Assembly (NCBI GenBank): GCA_002480345.1 | Contig: DLBY01000015.1 | Span: forward strand, 1-19,550 | Source: Phycisphaerales bacterium UBA7812 | Lineage (GTDB): Bacteria > Planctomycetota > Phycisphaerae > Phycisphaerales > UBA1924 | Length of the DNA: 19,550 nt | Reading direction: 5' to 3' | Part shown: one piece after another, positions 7,759-15,691 of the stretch | How the letters are laid out: each line of letters opens with the position of its first letter | Numbering within the stretch: position 1 is the stretch's first letter | Translations under genes and position numbers: made by a program | The notes under the pieces: model-generated | The model's database searches: none | Seen by the model: the letters and a program-made list of their open reading frames with translations, nothing else | Told to the model about the DNA's origin: nothing

Positions 7759-7764
7759 ATGGTA
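7759..7764 (-). promoter_or_regulatory. -10-like box for leaderless def-fmt mRNA
   Basis: On the minus strand TACCAT ends exactly 6 nt before the def ATG (7752). Standard spacing places +1 on the A of the start codon. No Shine-Dalgarno sequence or clear -35 box is visible. The same hexamer occurs upstream of the Asp-box gene at 12251. Confidence 0.5.
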
Positions 7765-7789
7765 GAGCCCGCGGGGCGGGTGTTCGCGC

Positions 7790-7795
7790 TAAACT
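7790..7795 (+). promoter_or_regulatory. -10-like box for the TPR-kdsB transcript
   Basis: CTAAACT at 7789-7795 matches the seven bases in front of deoC (15679-15685). It would start transcription near 7802, giving a leader of about 100 nt before the TTG start of the TPR gene. It is divergent from the def promoter 26 nt away. No clear -35 box is visible. Confidence 0.35.
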
Positions 7796-7905
7796 GCAAG
7801 ACCCGGTTCTGGTCGGGGGGCGGGTTCTGTCCGTTGTCGCGGTGGGGGGCGCGGGCGGGCTGGTGTTCTGCATGCGGGGCGTGGACGCCTCTGGGAGTGT
7901 TGGGC

Positions 7906-9399
7906 TTGGCGCTATTCGGCAAGAAAAAGGGCGACGACGCCAACGGGAACGGAGACGGCGCATCCAGCGGCGGGAACGGCGCGTTCAGCCCCGAGAAGGC
8001 GCGGGTGTTCTTCGACAGGGCGAAGACGACGCACGACACGCTGAACTATCCCTATGCCGCGCAGCTGTGGCTCAACGGCCTGGCGCAGGACCCCTCGAGC
8101 GTGGAGGGCTTCCAGGGTTTCTTCAACTCGATCCAGGCGTACGCGGAAGAGGCGGGCAAGAAGGCGAATAGCAAGGAGATCGCCAAGGGATTGAGCGGGC
8201 AGGGGCAGGTGCTCAAGTACCAGCAGGCGTTGCTGAACTGGGGCCTCAAGCCCACCAGCGGGCAGGCGACGCTGAAGGCGGCGGAGGCGTCCGCGGGGCT
8301 CGGGCTCACGGAGATCACGACGATCCTGGGGCAGCGGGCGATGCAGTTTGCGCGACAGGAAGAAAAGCCCAAGAAGGATGTCTGGGTCAAGCTGCTCGAT
8401 ATCTTCGACCAGGCGGACGCCTTCGACCTCGCGGTGGAGGCGGGCCAGACCGCGATGAACCTGGACCCCTCGGACGGGAACCTCGCGGCGCGGGTGAAGG
8501 AGATGCTCGCGGCCGCGGCGATCAAGCGGGGCAAGTTCGAGGAGACCAAGGGTGAGCAGGGCGGGTTCCGCAAGAGCATCCGCGACGCGGACAAGCAGGC
8601 GCAGCTCGAGGCGGAGGACGCGATCGTCAAAACCGACGATGTGAAGGACCGCCTGGTCATCGCGAAGAAGAAGGAGTACGAGGAGCGGCCCGAGGATCAG
8701 CCCACGATCGAGGCGTACGGGCGCGCGCTGCTGGACCGGGGCAAGCCCCAGGACGAGCTCAAGGCGATGCTCCTGTACAAGAAGGCGTACGAGGACACGG
8801 GGCAGTTCCGGTTCCGCCAGCGGCAGGGCGAGGTGCAATTGCGGATCGATCGGCGGATGATCCGTTCGCTGAAGACGAAGCTCGCGGCGAAGCCCGACGA
8901 TGAATCGCTGAAAGCGAAGCTCGCGGAAGCGGAGGCGACGCTGCTCGACAAGCAGATCGAGGAGCTGCGCCTGCAGGTCGAGAACTATCCAACCAACATG
9001 GGGGCGAAGTTCGAGCTGGGCAAGATGCTCCACGAGAAGGGCGAGCACCAGGAGGCGATCGGGCTCTTCCAGAAGGCGGAGGAGGATCCCCAGCACCGCA
9101 AGGCGGTCCTGCGCTTCAAGGCGGAGGCGTTCAACGCGATCGGCTGGACGGACGAGGCGATCGACACCTATCGGGCGGCGCTCGAGGGTGTGCAGGACGA
9201 GGGCAGCGCGATCGCGATGGAACTCCGGTACGGATTGCTCGTCGCGCTTCAGGACAAGGCGGACAAGGACAAGGACATCTCCGCCGCGGAGGAGGCGGAC
9301 CGCATCGCCTCGCAGATCGCGATGAAGCGGTTCGACTACCGGGACATCGTCGAGCGCCGGCAGGGCATCAAGGACCTGATCAAGGAACTGCGGGCCTGA
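7906..9399 (+). CDS. TPR-repeat protein of unknown function
   Basis: The predicted protein has 497 residues if it starts at TTG 7906 (N-terminus M-A-L-F-G-K-K-K-G); GGGAG at 7893-7897 lies 8 nt upstream. GTG 7897 is an alternative; the much longer open frame upstream is antisense to def and not credible. After a Gly/Asn-rich linker (about 12-26) the protein is almost entirely helical and highly charged, with no signal peptide. A clear pair of TPR-like helical hairpins occurs at about 366-440 (FELGKMLHEKGEHQEAIGLF and FNAIGWTDEAIDTYRAALEG). A coiled-coil-like stretch rich in Lys, Glu and Leu covers about 310-360. It probably serves as a cytoplasmic scaffold or assembly protein; no partner is evident. 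kdsB begins 16 nt downstream, so co-transcription is likely. Confidence 0.8.
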   Translation: MALFGKKKGDDANGNGDGASSGGNGAFSPEKARVFFDRAKTTHDTLNYPYAAQLWLNGLAQDPSSVEGFQGFFNSIQAYAEEAGKKANSKEIAKGLSGQGQVLKYQQALLNWGLKPTSGQATLKAAEASAGLGLTEITTILGQRAMQFARQEEKPKKDVWVKLLDIFDQADAFDLAVEAGQTAMNLDPSDGNLAARVKEMLAAAAIKRGKFEETKGEQGGFRKSIRDADKQAQLEAEDAIVKTDDVKDRLVIAKKKEYEERPEDQPTIEAYGRALLDRGKPQDELKAMLLYKKAYEDTGQFRFRQRQGEVQLRIDRRMIRSLKTKLAAKPDDESLKAKLAEAEATLLDKQIEELRLQVENYPTNMGAKFELGKMLHEKGEHQEAIGLFQKAEEDPQHRKAVLRFKAEAFNAIGWTDEAIDTYRAALEGVQDEGSAIAMELRYGLLVALQDKADKDKDISAAEEADRIASQIAMKRFDYRDIVERRQGIKDLIKELRA

Positions 9400-9415
9400 G
9401 GCCCCTCGCGACGCG

Positions 9416-10168
9416 ATGCCCACGACAACCGCGATCATCCCGGCCCGGATGGGCTCGACCCGGTTTCCGGGCAAGGCGCTCGCCGACGAGACGGGCACGC
9501 CCATGGTCGTGCATGTGTGCGAGCGGGCGGCGATGGCGGACGCGGTCGACCGTGTCGTGGTCGCGACGGACGCCGACGAGATCGCGCGGGCGGTCTCCGA
9601 TCACGGGTACGACGCGGTGCTGACAGGCAAGCACCCGAACGGCACGAGCCGTCTCGCGGAGGCGGGGATGATCCTCGAACTCGGCGAGGCGGACGAGATC
9701 GTCAATGTGCAGGGCGACGAGCCCGAGATCGAGCCCGACCTGATCGACGCGGCCCTCGCGGCGCTTCGGACCGGGGTCAGTGTCGGGACGGTTGCGGTTC
9801 CGTTCGGGGAAGGCGAGGACCCCGCGGACCCGAACATCGTGAAGGCGATGGTGGGCCGGCTGGGGAAGAAGCGGATCGGGCCCGGGCTGTATTTTTCGCG
9901 CGGGCTGGTGCCCTACGAGCGGGACACGGGCGCGGGTCTGACGCGTCTGAAGCATGTCGGGCTGTATGCCTACAGCTTCGGGAGCCTGCTCGGGTATTTG
10001 GATCTCGAACCGACCCCGCTGGAGCGGGCGGAGTGCCTCGAGCAGCTCCGCTGGCTCGAGCACGGGCTGCGGATCGCGGTCGCGGTGCGCGACGGGTCGC
10101 CGGCGGGGATCGACACCCCCGAGGAATATGCGGCTTTTGTGGAAAGGTGGCGGTCCGCTCGCGGATGA
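9416..10168 (+). CDS. kdsB: 3-deoxy-manno-octulosonate cytidylyltransferase (CMP-KDO synthetase)
   Basis: The enzyme activates KDO with CTP to give CMP-KDO for the LPS inner core. The 250-residue length is standard. Signature motifs are AIIPARMGSTRFPGKAL (6-22), which binds the nucleotide, VNVQGDEPEIEP (97-108) with the metal-binding D101, KHVGLYAYSFGSL in the second half, and PAGIDTPEEY (229-238) with D233, equivalent to the second conserved metal ligand region. It implies a Gram-negative envelope with KDO-containing LPS. The gene sits 16 nt after the TPR gene and has only a weak, distant Shine-Dalgarno sequence (TGAGG at 9397-9401). pyrG, which makes its CTP substrate, follows after 37 nt; the same gene adjacency is known from Chlamydia. 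Confidence 0.96.
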   Translation: MPTTTAIIPARMGSTRFPGKALADETGTPMVVHVCERAAMADAVDRVVVATDADEIARAVSDHGYDAVLTGKHPNGTSRLAEAGMILELGEADEIVNVQGDEPEIEPDLIDAALAALRTGVSVGTVAVPFGEGEDPADPNIVKAMVGRLGKKRIGPGLYFSRGLVPYERDTGAGLTRLKHVGLYAYSFGSLLGYLDLEPTPLERAECLEQLRWLEHGLRIAVAVRDGSPAGIDTPEEYAAFVERWRSARG

Positions 10169-10194
10169 GCGTGCACTTCGGCGCGCAGATTTGA

Positions 10195-10200
10195 TACGAT
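10195..10200 (+). promoter_or_regulatory. Extended -10 box in front of pyrG
   Basis: TGATACGAT (10192-10200) is an extended -10 element ending 5 nt before ATG 10206, so transcription would start at or one base into the start codon. It supports the upstream pyrG start and a separate pyrG transcript inside the kdsB-pyrG pair. No clear -35 box is visible. Confidence 0.48.
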
Positions 10201-10205
10201 CGGAC

Positions 10206-12185
10206 ATGCCCCACTCGCAAACCGAGCCGCGATCGACACACGCGCACCCGCCCGGCCGAGGCGGCGCGGCGCCCACGCCCCGTTCGAGCGCCCGGGGGTC
10301 GGATCACCCGACCCCGAGCGACGAGACCGGCGCCGGGGGGCTGCTGGAACGCGCGGGGCACAGCCGATCGACGATGACGGAGTTCTACAGCCCGATGCCC
10401 GACGGGTACCGCCCCGGGTTCCACAAGTATGTGTTCGTCGTGGGCACGGTGATGAGCGGGCTGGGCAAGGGTATCTTCGCCTCAAGCCTCGCGAAGATGC
10501 TCAAGGACAAGGGGCTGTCGGTCGCGCCGATCAAGATGGAGGGCTACCTCAATCTCGACTCGGGCACGCTGAACCCCTACCGGCACGGCGAGGTGTTCGT
10601 CCTCGATGACGGGACCGAGTGCGATATGGACCTGGGCACCTACGAGCGGATGCTCGACCAGGACCTGACGCGTCGGAATTTCGTGACCAGCGGGCAGATC
10701 TATCACGAGATCCTCGACCGGGAGCGGCAGGGCGTCTACCTCGGGCGCGATGTGCAGATGATCCCGCATGTGACGGGTGAGGTGAAGCGGAAGCTGCGCG
10801 AGCTGGCGCTGCGCGGCGACGGGACGAACCCCGCCGACGTCGTGTTCGTCGAGGTGGGCGGCACCGTCGGCGACTATGAGAACGGGTTCTACATCGAGGC
10901 GCTGCGGGAGCTGGCGTTCGAGGAGGGGCCCGAGTCGTGCTGCTTCGTGGCGCTGACTTATGTCATCGAGCCCCAGACGCTGGGCGAGCAGAAGAGCAAG
11001 GCGGCGCAGCTGGGCATCAAGCGGCTCATGGAAGCGGGCGTGCAGCCCCAGCTCATCGCCTGCCGCGCGGGGCGCCCGGTGGATGACAAGGTGCTCGAGA
11101 AGATCGCGATGTTCAGCAATGTGCCGATGCGGCGCGTCTTCAGCATGCACGACCGGGAGAGCATCTACACGATCCCCGATGACATGCGGGTGCAGGGGCT
11201 CGACCGGGAGATCCTCAGCATCATCGGGCTGCACGACCGCGTCGACGCGGTGCACGAGGACAAGGCGAGGCAGGTCTGGAGCGGATTTGTCGGGAAGCTG
11301 ACCGCGAAGCGTGAACGCTCGATCGAGATCGGGATCACGGGCAAGTACGCAGAGCTGCGCGACGCGTACGCGTCGATCGACAAGTCGCTCGAGCACTGCG
11401 GGGCGCACCTGGGCGTGAAGATCCACCAGCGCTGGATCGACACCACCGATATGACCGACGCGAATGTCGCCGATCGGCTCGCGGGGCTCGACGGGGTGAT
11501 CGTCCCGGGCGGGTTCGGCTCGCGCGGCGTCGAGGGCAAGATCGCCTGCGTCCGGCACTGCCGGGAGACCCGCCTGCCCTACCTGGGCATCTGCCTGGGG
11601 TTCCAGGTCGCGGTGATCGAGTTTGCGCGCAATGTGCTGGGCATCGCGGACGCGACGAGCACGGAATTCGACCCCGATTCCGCGTCAGCGGTGATCAGCG
11701 AATTGCCCGAGCAGAAGAAGATCGAGGGCCTGGGCGGCACGATGCGACTGGGCGCCCAGGATGTCAAGGTCACCGCGGGTTCGCTCGCCTCGTTCCTGCA
11801 CGGCGGGAAGACCAGCATCCACGAACGCTTCCGGCATCGTTACGAGGTCGAACCCGCGTGGATCGAGCGGCTCGAAGCCGCGGGCATGGTCTTCAGCGGG
11901 CGCCACCCCGATGTCCCGATCATGCAGATCCTCGAGTTGCCCCAGATCGCGGACGCGGGACCGGATGGGGACCGTCCCGAGATCAGCCATCCGTATTTCG
12001 TCGGGGCGCAGTTCCATCCGGAGTTGACGAGCCGCCCGCTGGACCCGCAGCCGCTGTTCATGGGCCTGGTCGCCGCGGCGATCCGCGAGAAGCACGGAGG
12101 CGACGACGCGGCGTGGGCGTCGATCAGCAAAGACCCCGCGATGCAGCGGTGGTGTCGCGGGCTGCGATCGAACCAGACCGTGTGA
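10206..12185 (+). CDS. pyrG: CTP synthase, divergent, with N-terminal extension
   Basis: The enzyme converts UTP, ATP and glutamine to CTP. The predicted protein has 659 residues versus about 545 in E. coli. The synthetase domain has a P-loop SGLGKG (84-89), IKMEGYLNLDSGTLNP (109-124), DDGTECDMDLGTYER (134-148) and VEVGGTVGD (215-223). The glutamine amidotransferase domain has GICLGFQ (461-467) with nucleophile C463, RHRYEV (543-548), and QFHPEL (602-607) with H604 and E606. Several usually invariant stretches differ: the nucleotide-binding KTKPTQ loop reads KSKAAQ (263-268), though the two Lys and the Gln are kept. Residues 1-56 form a disordered Pro/Ser/Arg/His-rich extension; Met57 (ATG 10374) is the conventional start. 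I prefer 10206 because of the extended -10 box beside it and the lack of a ribosome-binding site at 10374. About 30 extra residues follow the domain at the C-terminus. Confidence 0.93.
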   Translation: MPHSQTEPRSTHAHPPGRGGAAPTPRSSARGSDHPTPSDETGAGGLLERAGHSRSTMTEFYSPMPDGYRPGFHKYVFVVGTVMSGLGKGIFASSLAKMLKDKGLSVAPIKMEGYLNLDSGTLNPYRHGEVFVLDDGTECDMDLGTYERMLDQDLTRRNFVTSGQIYHEILDRERQGVYLGRDVQMIPHVTGEVKRKLRELALRGDGTNPADVVFVEVGGTVGDYENGFYIEALRELAFEEGPESCCFVALTYVIEPQTLGEQKSKAAQLGIKRLMEAGVQPQLIACRAGRPVDDKVLEKIAMFSNVPMRRVFSMHDRESIYTIPDDMRVQGLDREILSIIGLHDRVDAVHEDKARQVWSGFVGKLTAKRERSIEIGITGKYAELRDAYASIDKSLEHCGAHLGVKIHQRWIDTTDMTDANVADRLAGLDGVIVPGGFGSRGVEGKIACVRHCRETRLPYLGICLGFQVAVIEFARNVLGIADATSTEFDPDSASAVISELPEQKKIEGLGGTMRLGAQDVKVTAGSLASFLHGGKTSIHERFRHRYEVEPAWIERLEAAGMVFSGRHPDVPIMQILELPQIADAGPDGDRPEISHPYFVGAQFHPELTSRPLDPQPLFMGLVAAAIREKHGGDDAAWASISKDPAMQRWCRGLRSNQTV

Positions 12186-12250
12186 CGGTTTCTTTCGTAC
12201 CGACCGGTCCGCAATGCGGTGGGCGGCGGCGCGCGCAGTCCGCGATCCGG

Positions 12251-12256
12251 TACCAT
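12251..12256 (+). promoter_or_regulatory. -10-like box for the exported Asp-box gene
   Basis: TACCAT lies in the 153-nt gap after pyrG. Standard spacing puts +1 near 12263, giving a leader of about 76 nt that ends in the GAGGA ribosome-binding site (12326-12330). No -35 box is evident. Confidence 0.38.
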
Positions 12257-12338
12257 GTCGCGAAAAGGCCCGGGCAAGCCGCGTGGCGTTGATCCTCGCA
12301 CCGCGGTGTCCGGCATCCCTCCAACGAGGATGTGATCG

Positions 12339-15300
12339 ATGAAGAACCTGCTGCTGTGTGTGTCGCTGCTCGCTGCTCTCTGTGCGCCCGGGGCGTTGGG
12401 CGCGGACGGCGTGGACTGGCTCGGATCCCTGGAATGGCGCGGGATCGGGCCTGCCCGGGGCGGGCGGGTGCAGAGCGTCACAGGTGTCGTGGGCGAGCCC
12501 GATACCTACTACATGGGCGCCACGGGTGGCGGGGTCTGGAAGACCACCGACGGGGGGGAGCGCTGGACCAACATCTCCGACGGTTTCTTCAAAACCGGCA
12601 GCGTCGGCGCGATCGCGGTCGCGCCGTCGGACTCCAATGTCGTCTATGTCGGCATGGGCGAGGCGGATGTGCGGGGCAACTTCAGCCACGGCGATGGGGT
12701 CTACCGGTCGCTGGACGCGGGGAAGACCTGGGAGCACATGGGCCTTGACGACACGCGACAGATCGGGCACATCGTGGTCCATCCCGCGGACCCGATGACG
12801 GTGTTCGTCGCGGCGCTCGGGCATGTCTTCGGGCCCAACGCGGAGCGGGGCGTGTTCCGATCCACCGACGGCGGGGAGACCTGGGACAAGATTCTCTATG
12901 TGAACGACCGGACGGGCGCGTTCCACATCGCGATGGACCCGTTCAACCCGCGGGTGATGTTCGCGAGTTTCTGGCGTGTGAGCCGCTCCCCCTGGGGGCT
13001 CGAGAGCGGGGGCGAGGGCAGCGGGCTGTACCGCTCGACGGACGGGGGTGAGACCTGGGAACTGCTCTCGGGTGAGGACGGCGAAGCGAGCGGGCTGCCG
13101 GGCGGGACGCTGGGCAAGATCGGTGTCTCCGTCTCCGGCGCGCAGCGCGATCTGGTCTACGCGATCGTGGAGGCGGATAACGGGGGCGTGTTCCGATCCA
13201 CCGACGGCGGGGACTCGTGGCGCAAGGTAAACAGCGATCGCTCGCTCCGCCAGCGCGCGTGGTACTACACGCACATCATCGCGGACCCCGTGGACGCGGA
13301 CACGGTGTATGTGATGAATGTGGGCTTCCACAAGTCGATCGACGGCGGTCGGAGTTTCAGCCGGGTGCGTGTGCCCCACTCGGACAACCACGACCTGTGG
13401 ATCGACCCGCTGGACAACGAGCGGATGATCAACAGCAACGACGGCGGCGCGAACATCTCGTATGACGGCGGCCGCTCGTGGAGCACGCAGACGAACCAGC
13501 CCACGGCGCAGTTTTATCATGTGACCGTCGACAACAGCCACCCGTACCGCGTGTACGGCGCCCAGCAGGACAACTCGACCGCGAGCGTGTCGAGCCGGGG
13601 ATGGCAGTTCGGCAACTGGGAGCGGGATCTCTACAGCGTTGGTGGCTGCGAGTGCGGCTATATCGCGGTGCACCCGGAGAACCCCGACATCGTCTACGCG
13701 GGCTGCTACGGGGGTTTCCTGTCGATCTATGACCACGACCTGGGCGAGAGCCGGAATATCTCGGTGTGGCCCGAGAACCCGATGGGCAGCGGTGCGGATG
13801 TGCTGGAGCACCGCTTCCAGTGGACCTTCCCGATCGTGATCTCTCCCCACGATCCCGAGACGGTGTATGTGGGCGGGGAAGGGGTCTTCCGCTCGACCAA
13901 CCGGGGCGCCTCGTGGGAGGCAATCTCGGGCGACCTGACCACGAACGACAAGAGCAAGCAGAAGTCCTCGGGCGGGCCTATCACCAAAGACAACACCTCG
14001 GTGGAATACTACTGCACGGTCTTCACGATCGCGGAGTCGCCCGTCGAGCAGGGCGTGATCTGGGCGGGCTCGGACGACGGGCTGATCCATGTCAGCAGCG
14101 ACAACGGCGAGACCTGGCAGGATGTGACGCCCGAGGGGATGGGCGATTGGCCCATGATCAGCCTGATCGAGGCCTCGCACCATGACGCGGACACCGCCTA
14201 CGCCGCGGTGAACCGGTACAAGATGGACGACTTCGCGCCCTATATCTACCGCACACGCGACCGGGGCAAGACCTGGGAACTCATCGTCGAGGGCATCGCG
14301 GGTGACGCGTTCGTGCGCGCGGTCCGCGAGGACCCGGAAGTGCCCGGTCTGCTGTACGCCGGAACGGAGACGGGCGTGTACTACTCGCAGGACGCGGGCG
14401 GGTCGTGGAAGAGCCTCCAACTCGAACTGCCGGTGGTGCCGGTGACGGACCTCGCGGTGAAGGACGACGACCTGGTGATCAGCACGCAGGGGCGGTCGTT
14501 CTGGATCCTCGACGATCTGGCGGTGCTGCGCCAGACGAAGAAGGCGCCCAAGGCGGACGAGGTCGCGCTGTTCGAGCCCGCGCCGTCCTATCGCGAGCGG
14601 TGGGATTCGACGCGCGTGCACTTCTACCTGCCCGAGACGCTGGCGGAATCGCTGGACGACGCTCCGGTCATGCGTTTCAAGGACGCGGAGGGCGAGGTGA
14701 TCCGCGCCTTCGCGGTCGAGACCAAGGACCTCAAGGCGAAGAACAAGAAGGGCATGGGCACGATCAACGCGGAGCCCGGGATGAACCTGTTCAATTGGAA
14801 TTACCGCTACGAGCGCCCGGAGCGCGTCCCAGGCGCCGTCGCCTGGCCCAGCCATCCCCCCGGGCCGCGCGTGGTGCCCGGCACCTACACCGTAGAACTG
14901 CAGGCGGGCGAGACGGTGCGGACGGCGACGATCGACCTGCTGCCCGACCCGCGGTACGACACGACGGGCGAGGAGTACGACGAGCAGTTCGAGCTCCTCT
15001 GGGCAATCCACGAGAGCCTGGACAGCGCGCACGAGGCGGTGAACACGATTCGCGATGTGCGGTCGCAGGTGCAGGGCGCGATGAAGCGGGCGAAGGCCGC
15101 GGGGATGGACGCGGACCTCAAGGACATGAGCAAGGCGCTGCTCGATGCGTTCAAGGAGATCGAGGAGACGATCATCCAGACGAAGAGCAAGAGTTCGCAG
15201 GACCCGCTGAACTACCCGATCAAGCTCAACGACAAGATCGGGGCGCTCGCGTACACCGTGGACGGGGACCACCCGCCCACGGCCCAGTCGCGCGAGGTCT

Positions 15301-15509
15301 TCGAGTATCTCGACACGCGCCTGCGCGAGCAGCTGGCCCGCCTCGAGACGGTGCTCGCCGAGGATGTGAAGGCGTTCAACGACAAGGTGCTCGACCTCCG
15401 CGTTCCCGCGATTGTGCTTGAGGACGACGAGGAGGCGCAGGCGGACGAGCCCGAGGGCGAGGACGAAGAGGGCATGGAAGCGGGGCCCTGGGGCGGAGAG
15501 GGCGTGTAG
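12339..15509 (+). CDS. Exported Asp-box/BNR (sortilin VPS10-like) beta-propeller protein
   Basis: The predicted protein has 1056 residues. The start ATG 12339 has GAGGA at 12326-12330. A signal peptide (1-22, ending ALGA) directs export. Eleven Asp-box motifs (S-x-D-x-G-x-x-W type) begin near residues 69, 124, 175, 233, 287, 333, 374, 519, 586, 639 and 683, forming one or two large beta-propellers. DLVISTQGRSFWILDDL (711-727) is typical of the planctomycete/Bacteroidetes proteins often annotated as glycosyl hydrolase or VPS10-domain proteins. After about residue 730 come a beta-rich region and a helical domain (about 870-1020), then an acidic tail rich in Glu and Asp. No sialidase-type catalytic set is recognisable, so an enzymatic role should not be assumed; binding of peptides or polysaccharides is an alternative. 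Two Asp-box segments share a 31-nt identical DNA stretch. The gene appears monocistronic. Confidence 0.88.
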   Translation: MKNLLLCVSLLAALCAPGALGADGVDWLGSLEWRGIGPARGGRVQSVTGVVGEPDTYYMGATGGGVWKTTDGGERWTNISDGFFKTGSVGAIAVAPSDSNVVYVGMGEADVRGNFSHGDGVYRSLDAGKTWEHMGLDDTRQIGHIVVHPADPMTVFVAALGHVFGPNAERGVFRSTDGGETWDKILYVNDRTGAFHIAMDPFNPRVMFASFWRVSRSPWGLESGGEGSGLYRSTDGGETWELLSGEDGEASGLPGGTLGKIGVSVSGAQRDLVYAIVEADNGGVFRSTDGGDSWRKVNSDRSLRQRAWYYTHIIADPVDADTVYVMNVGFHKSIDGGRSFSRVRVPHSDNHDLWIDPLDNERMINSNDGGANISYDGGRSWSTQTNQPTAQFYHVTVDNSHPYRVYGAQQDNSTASVSSRGWQFGNWERDLYSVGGCECGYIAVHPENPDIVYAGCYGGFLSIYDHDLGESRNISVWPENPMGSGADVLEHRFQWTFPIVISPHDPETVYVGGEGVFRSTNRGASWEAISGDLTTNDKSKQKSSGGPITKDNTSVEYYCTVFTIAESPVEQGVIWAGSDDGLIHVSSDNGETWQDVTPEGMGDWPMISLIEASHHDADTAYAAVNRYKMDDFAPYIYRTRDRGKTWELIVEGIAGDAFVRAVREDPEVPGLLYAGTETGVYYSQDAGGSWKSLQLELPVVPVTDLAVKDDDLVISTQGRSFWILDDLAVLRQTKKAPKADEVALFEPAPSYRERWDSTRVHFYLPETLAESLDDAPVMRFKDAEGEVIRAFAVETKDLKAKNKKGMGTINAEPGMNLFNWNYRYERPERVPGAVAWPSHPPGPRVVPGTYTVELQAGETVRTATIDLLPDPRYDTTGEEYDEQFELLWAIHESLDSAHEAVNTIRDVRSQVQGAMKRAKAAGMDADLKDMSKALLDAFKEIEETIIQTKSKSSQDPLNYPIKLNDKIGALAYTVDGDHPPTAQSREVFEYLDTRLREQLARLETVLAEDVKAFNDKVLDLRVPAIVLEDDEEAQADEPEGEDEEGMEAGPWGGEGV
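12847..12877 (+). repeat. 31-nt direct repeat within the Asp-box gene, copy 1
   Basis: This segment, encoding the Asp box near residue 175 (GVFRSTDGG), is identical over 31 nt to 13183-13213. Identity at third codon positions exceeds what protein conservation alone requires. Confidence 0.8.
13183..13213 (+). repeat. 31-nt direct repeat within the Asp-box gene, copy 2
   Basis: This second copy encodes the Asp box near residue 287 and is identical to 12847-12877, 336 nt upstream. Confidence 0.8.
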
Positions 15510-15554
15510 AGGTGCGACGACCGGATCGGCGGTGCGTCCCGATTCCGCATTCCG

Positions 15555-15644
15555 AAAGAGCCCCGAGCGTGAGCGACGGGCCGATCTGAGGCAGGGCTCG
15601 AATACCACGCTCGCGTGACCCGTCGCTGACGCTCCGGGCTCTTT
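15555..15644. repeat. Imperfect palindrome (REP/REPIN-like), possible terminator
   Basis: Two 26-nt arms (15555-15580 and 15619-15644) are reverse complements with two mismatches, separated by a 38-nt spacer that holds a smaller hairpin (CACGC/GCGTG). The right arm ends GGGCTCTTTT, so the structure could act as a terminator after the Asp-box gene. The arm core (GAGCGTGAGCGACGGG type) resembles repeats that I remember as dispersed through planctomycete genomes; copy number could not be checked here. It fills much of the 182-nt gap before deoC. Confidence 0.75.
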
Positions 15645-15679
15645 TGAGGGCGCGATGCGGCGCGGGCTGCGGGGCGTCC

Positions 15680-15685
15680 TAAACT
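15680..15685 (+). promoter_or_regulatory. -10-like box for leaderless deoC mRNA
   Basis: TAAACT ends exactly 6 nt before ATG 15692, placing +1 on the A of the start codon. There is no Shine-Dalgarno sequence. The box lies 35 nt beyond the palindrome. No -35 box is evident. Confidence 0.5.
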
Positions 15686-15691
15686 CTGGCT

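Noticed and set aside
7120..7905. In-frame upstream extension of the TPR gene
   Set aside because: It would overlap def almost completely on the opposite strand and encodes Gly/Asp/Val-rich nonsense. The def motifs are unmistakable, so the TPR start must lie after about 7830.
7912..9504. 530-codon minus-strand frame opposite the TPR gene
   Set aside because: Leu/Arg-rich shadow of the Lys/Glu-rich TPR protein; it runs into kdsB, has no motif and has no start signal.
11685..15608. Open frame of 1307 codons on the minus strand opposite pyrG and the Asp-box gene
   Set aside because: Its composition (Arg, His, Val, Asp, Pro) is the shadow of GC-biased third positions in the plus-strand genes. 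Both plus-strand genes have clear family motifs, and the antisense product has none.
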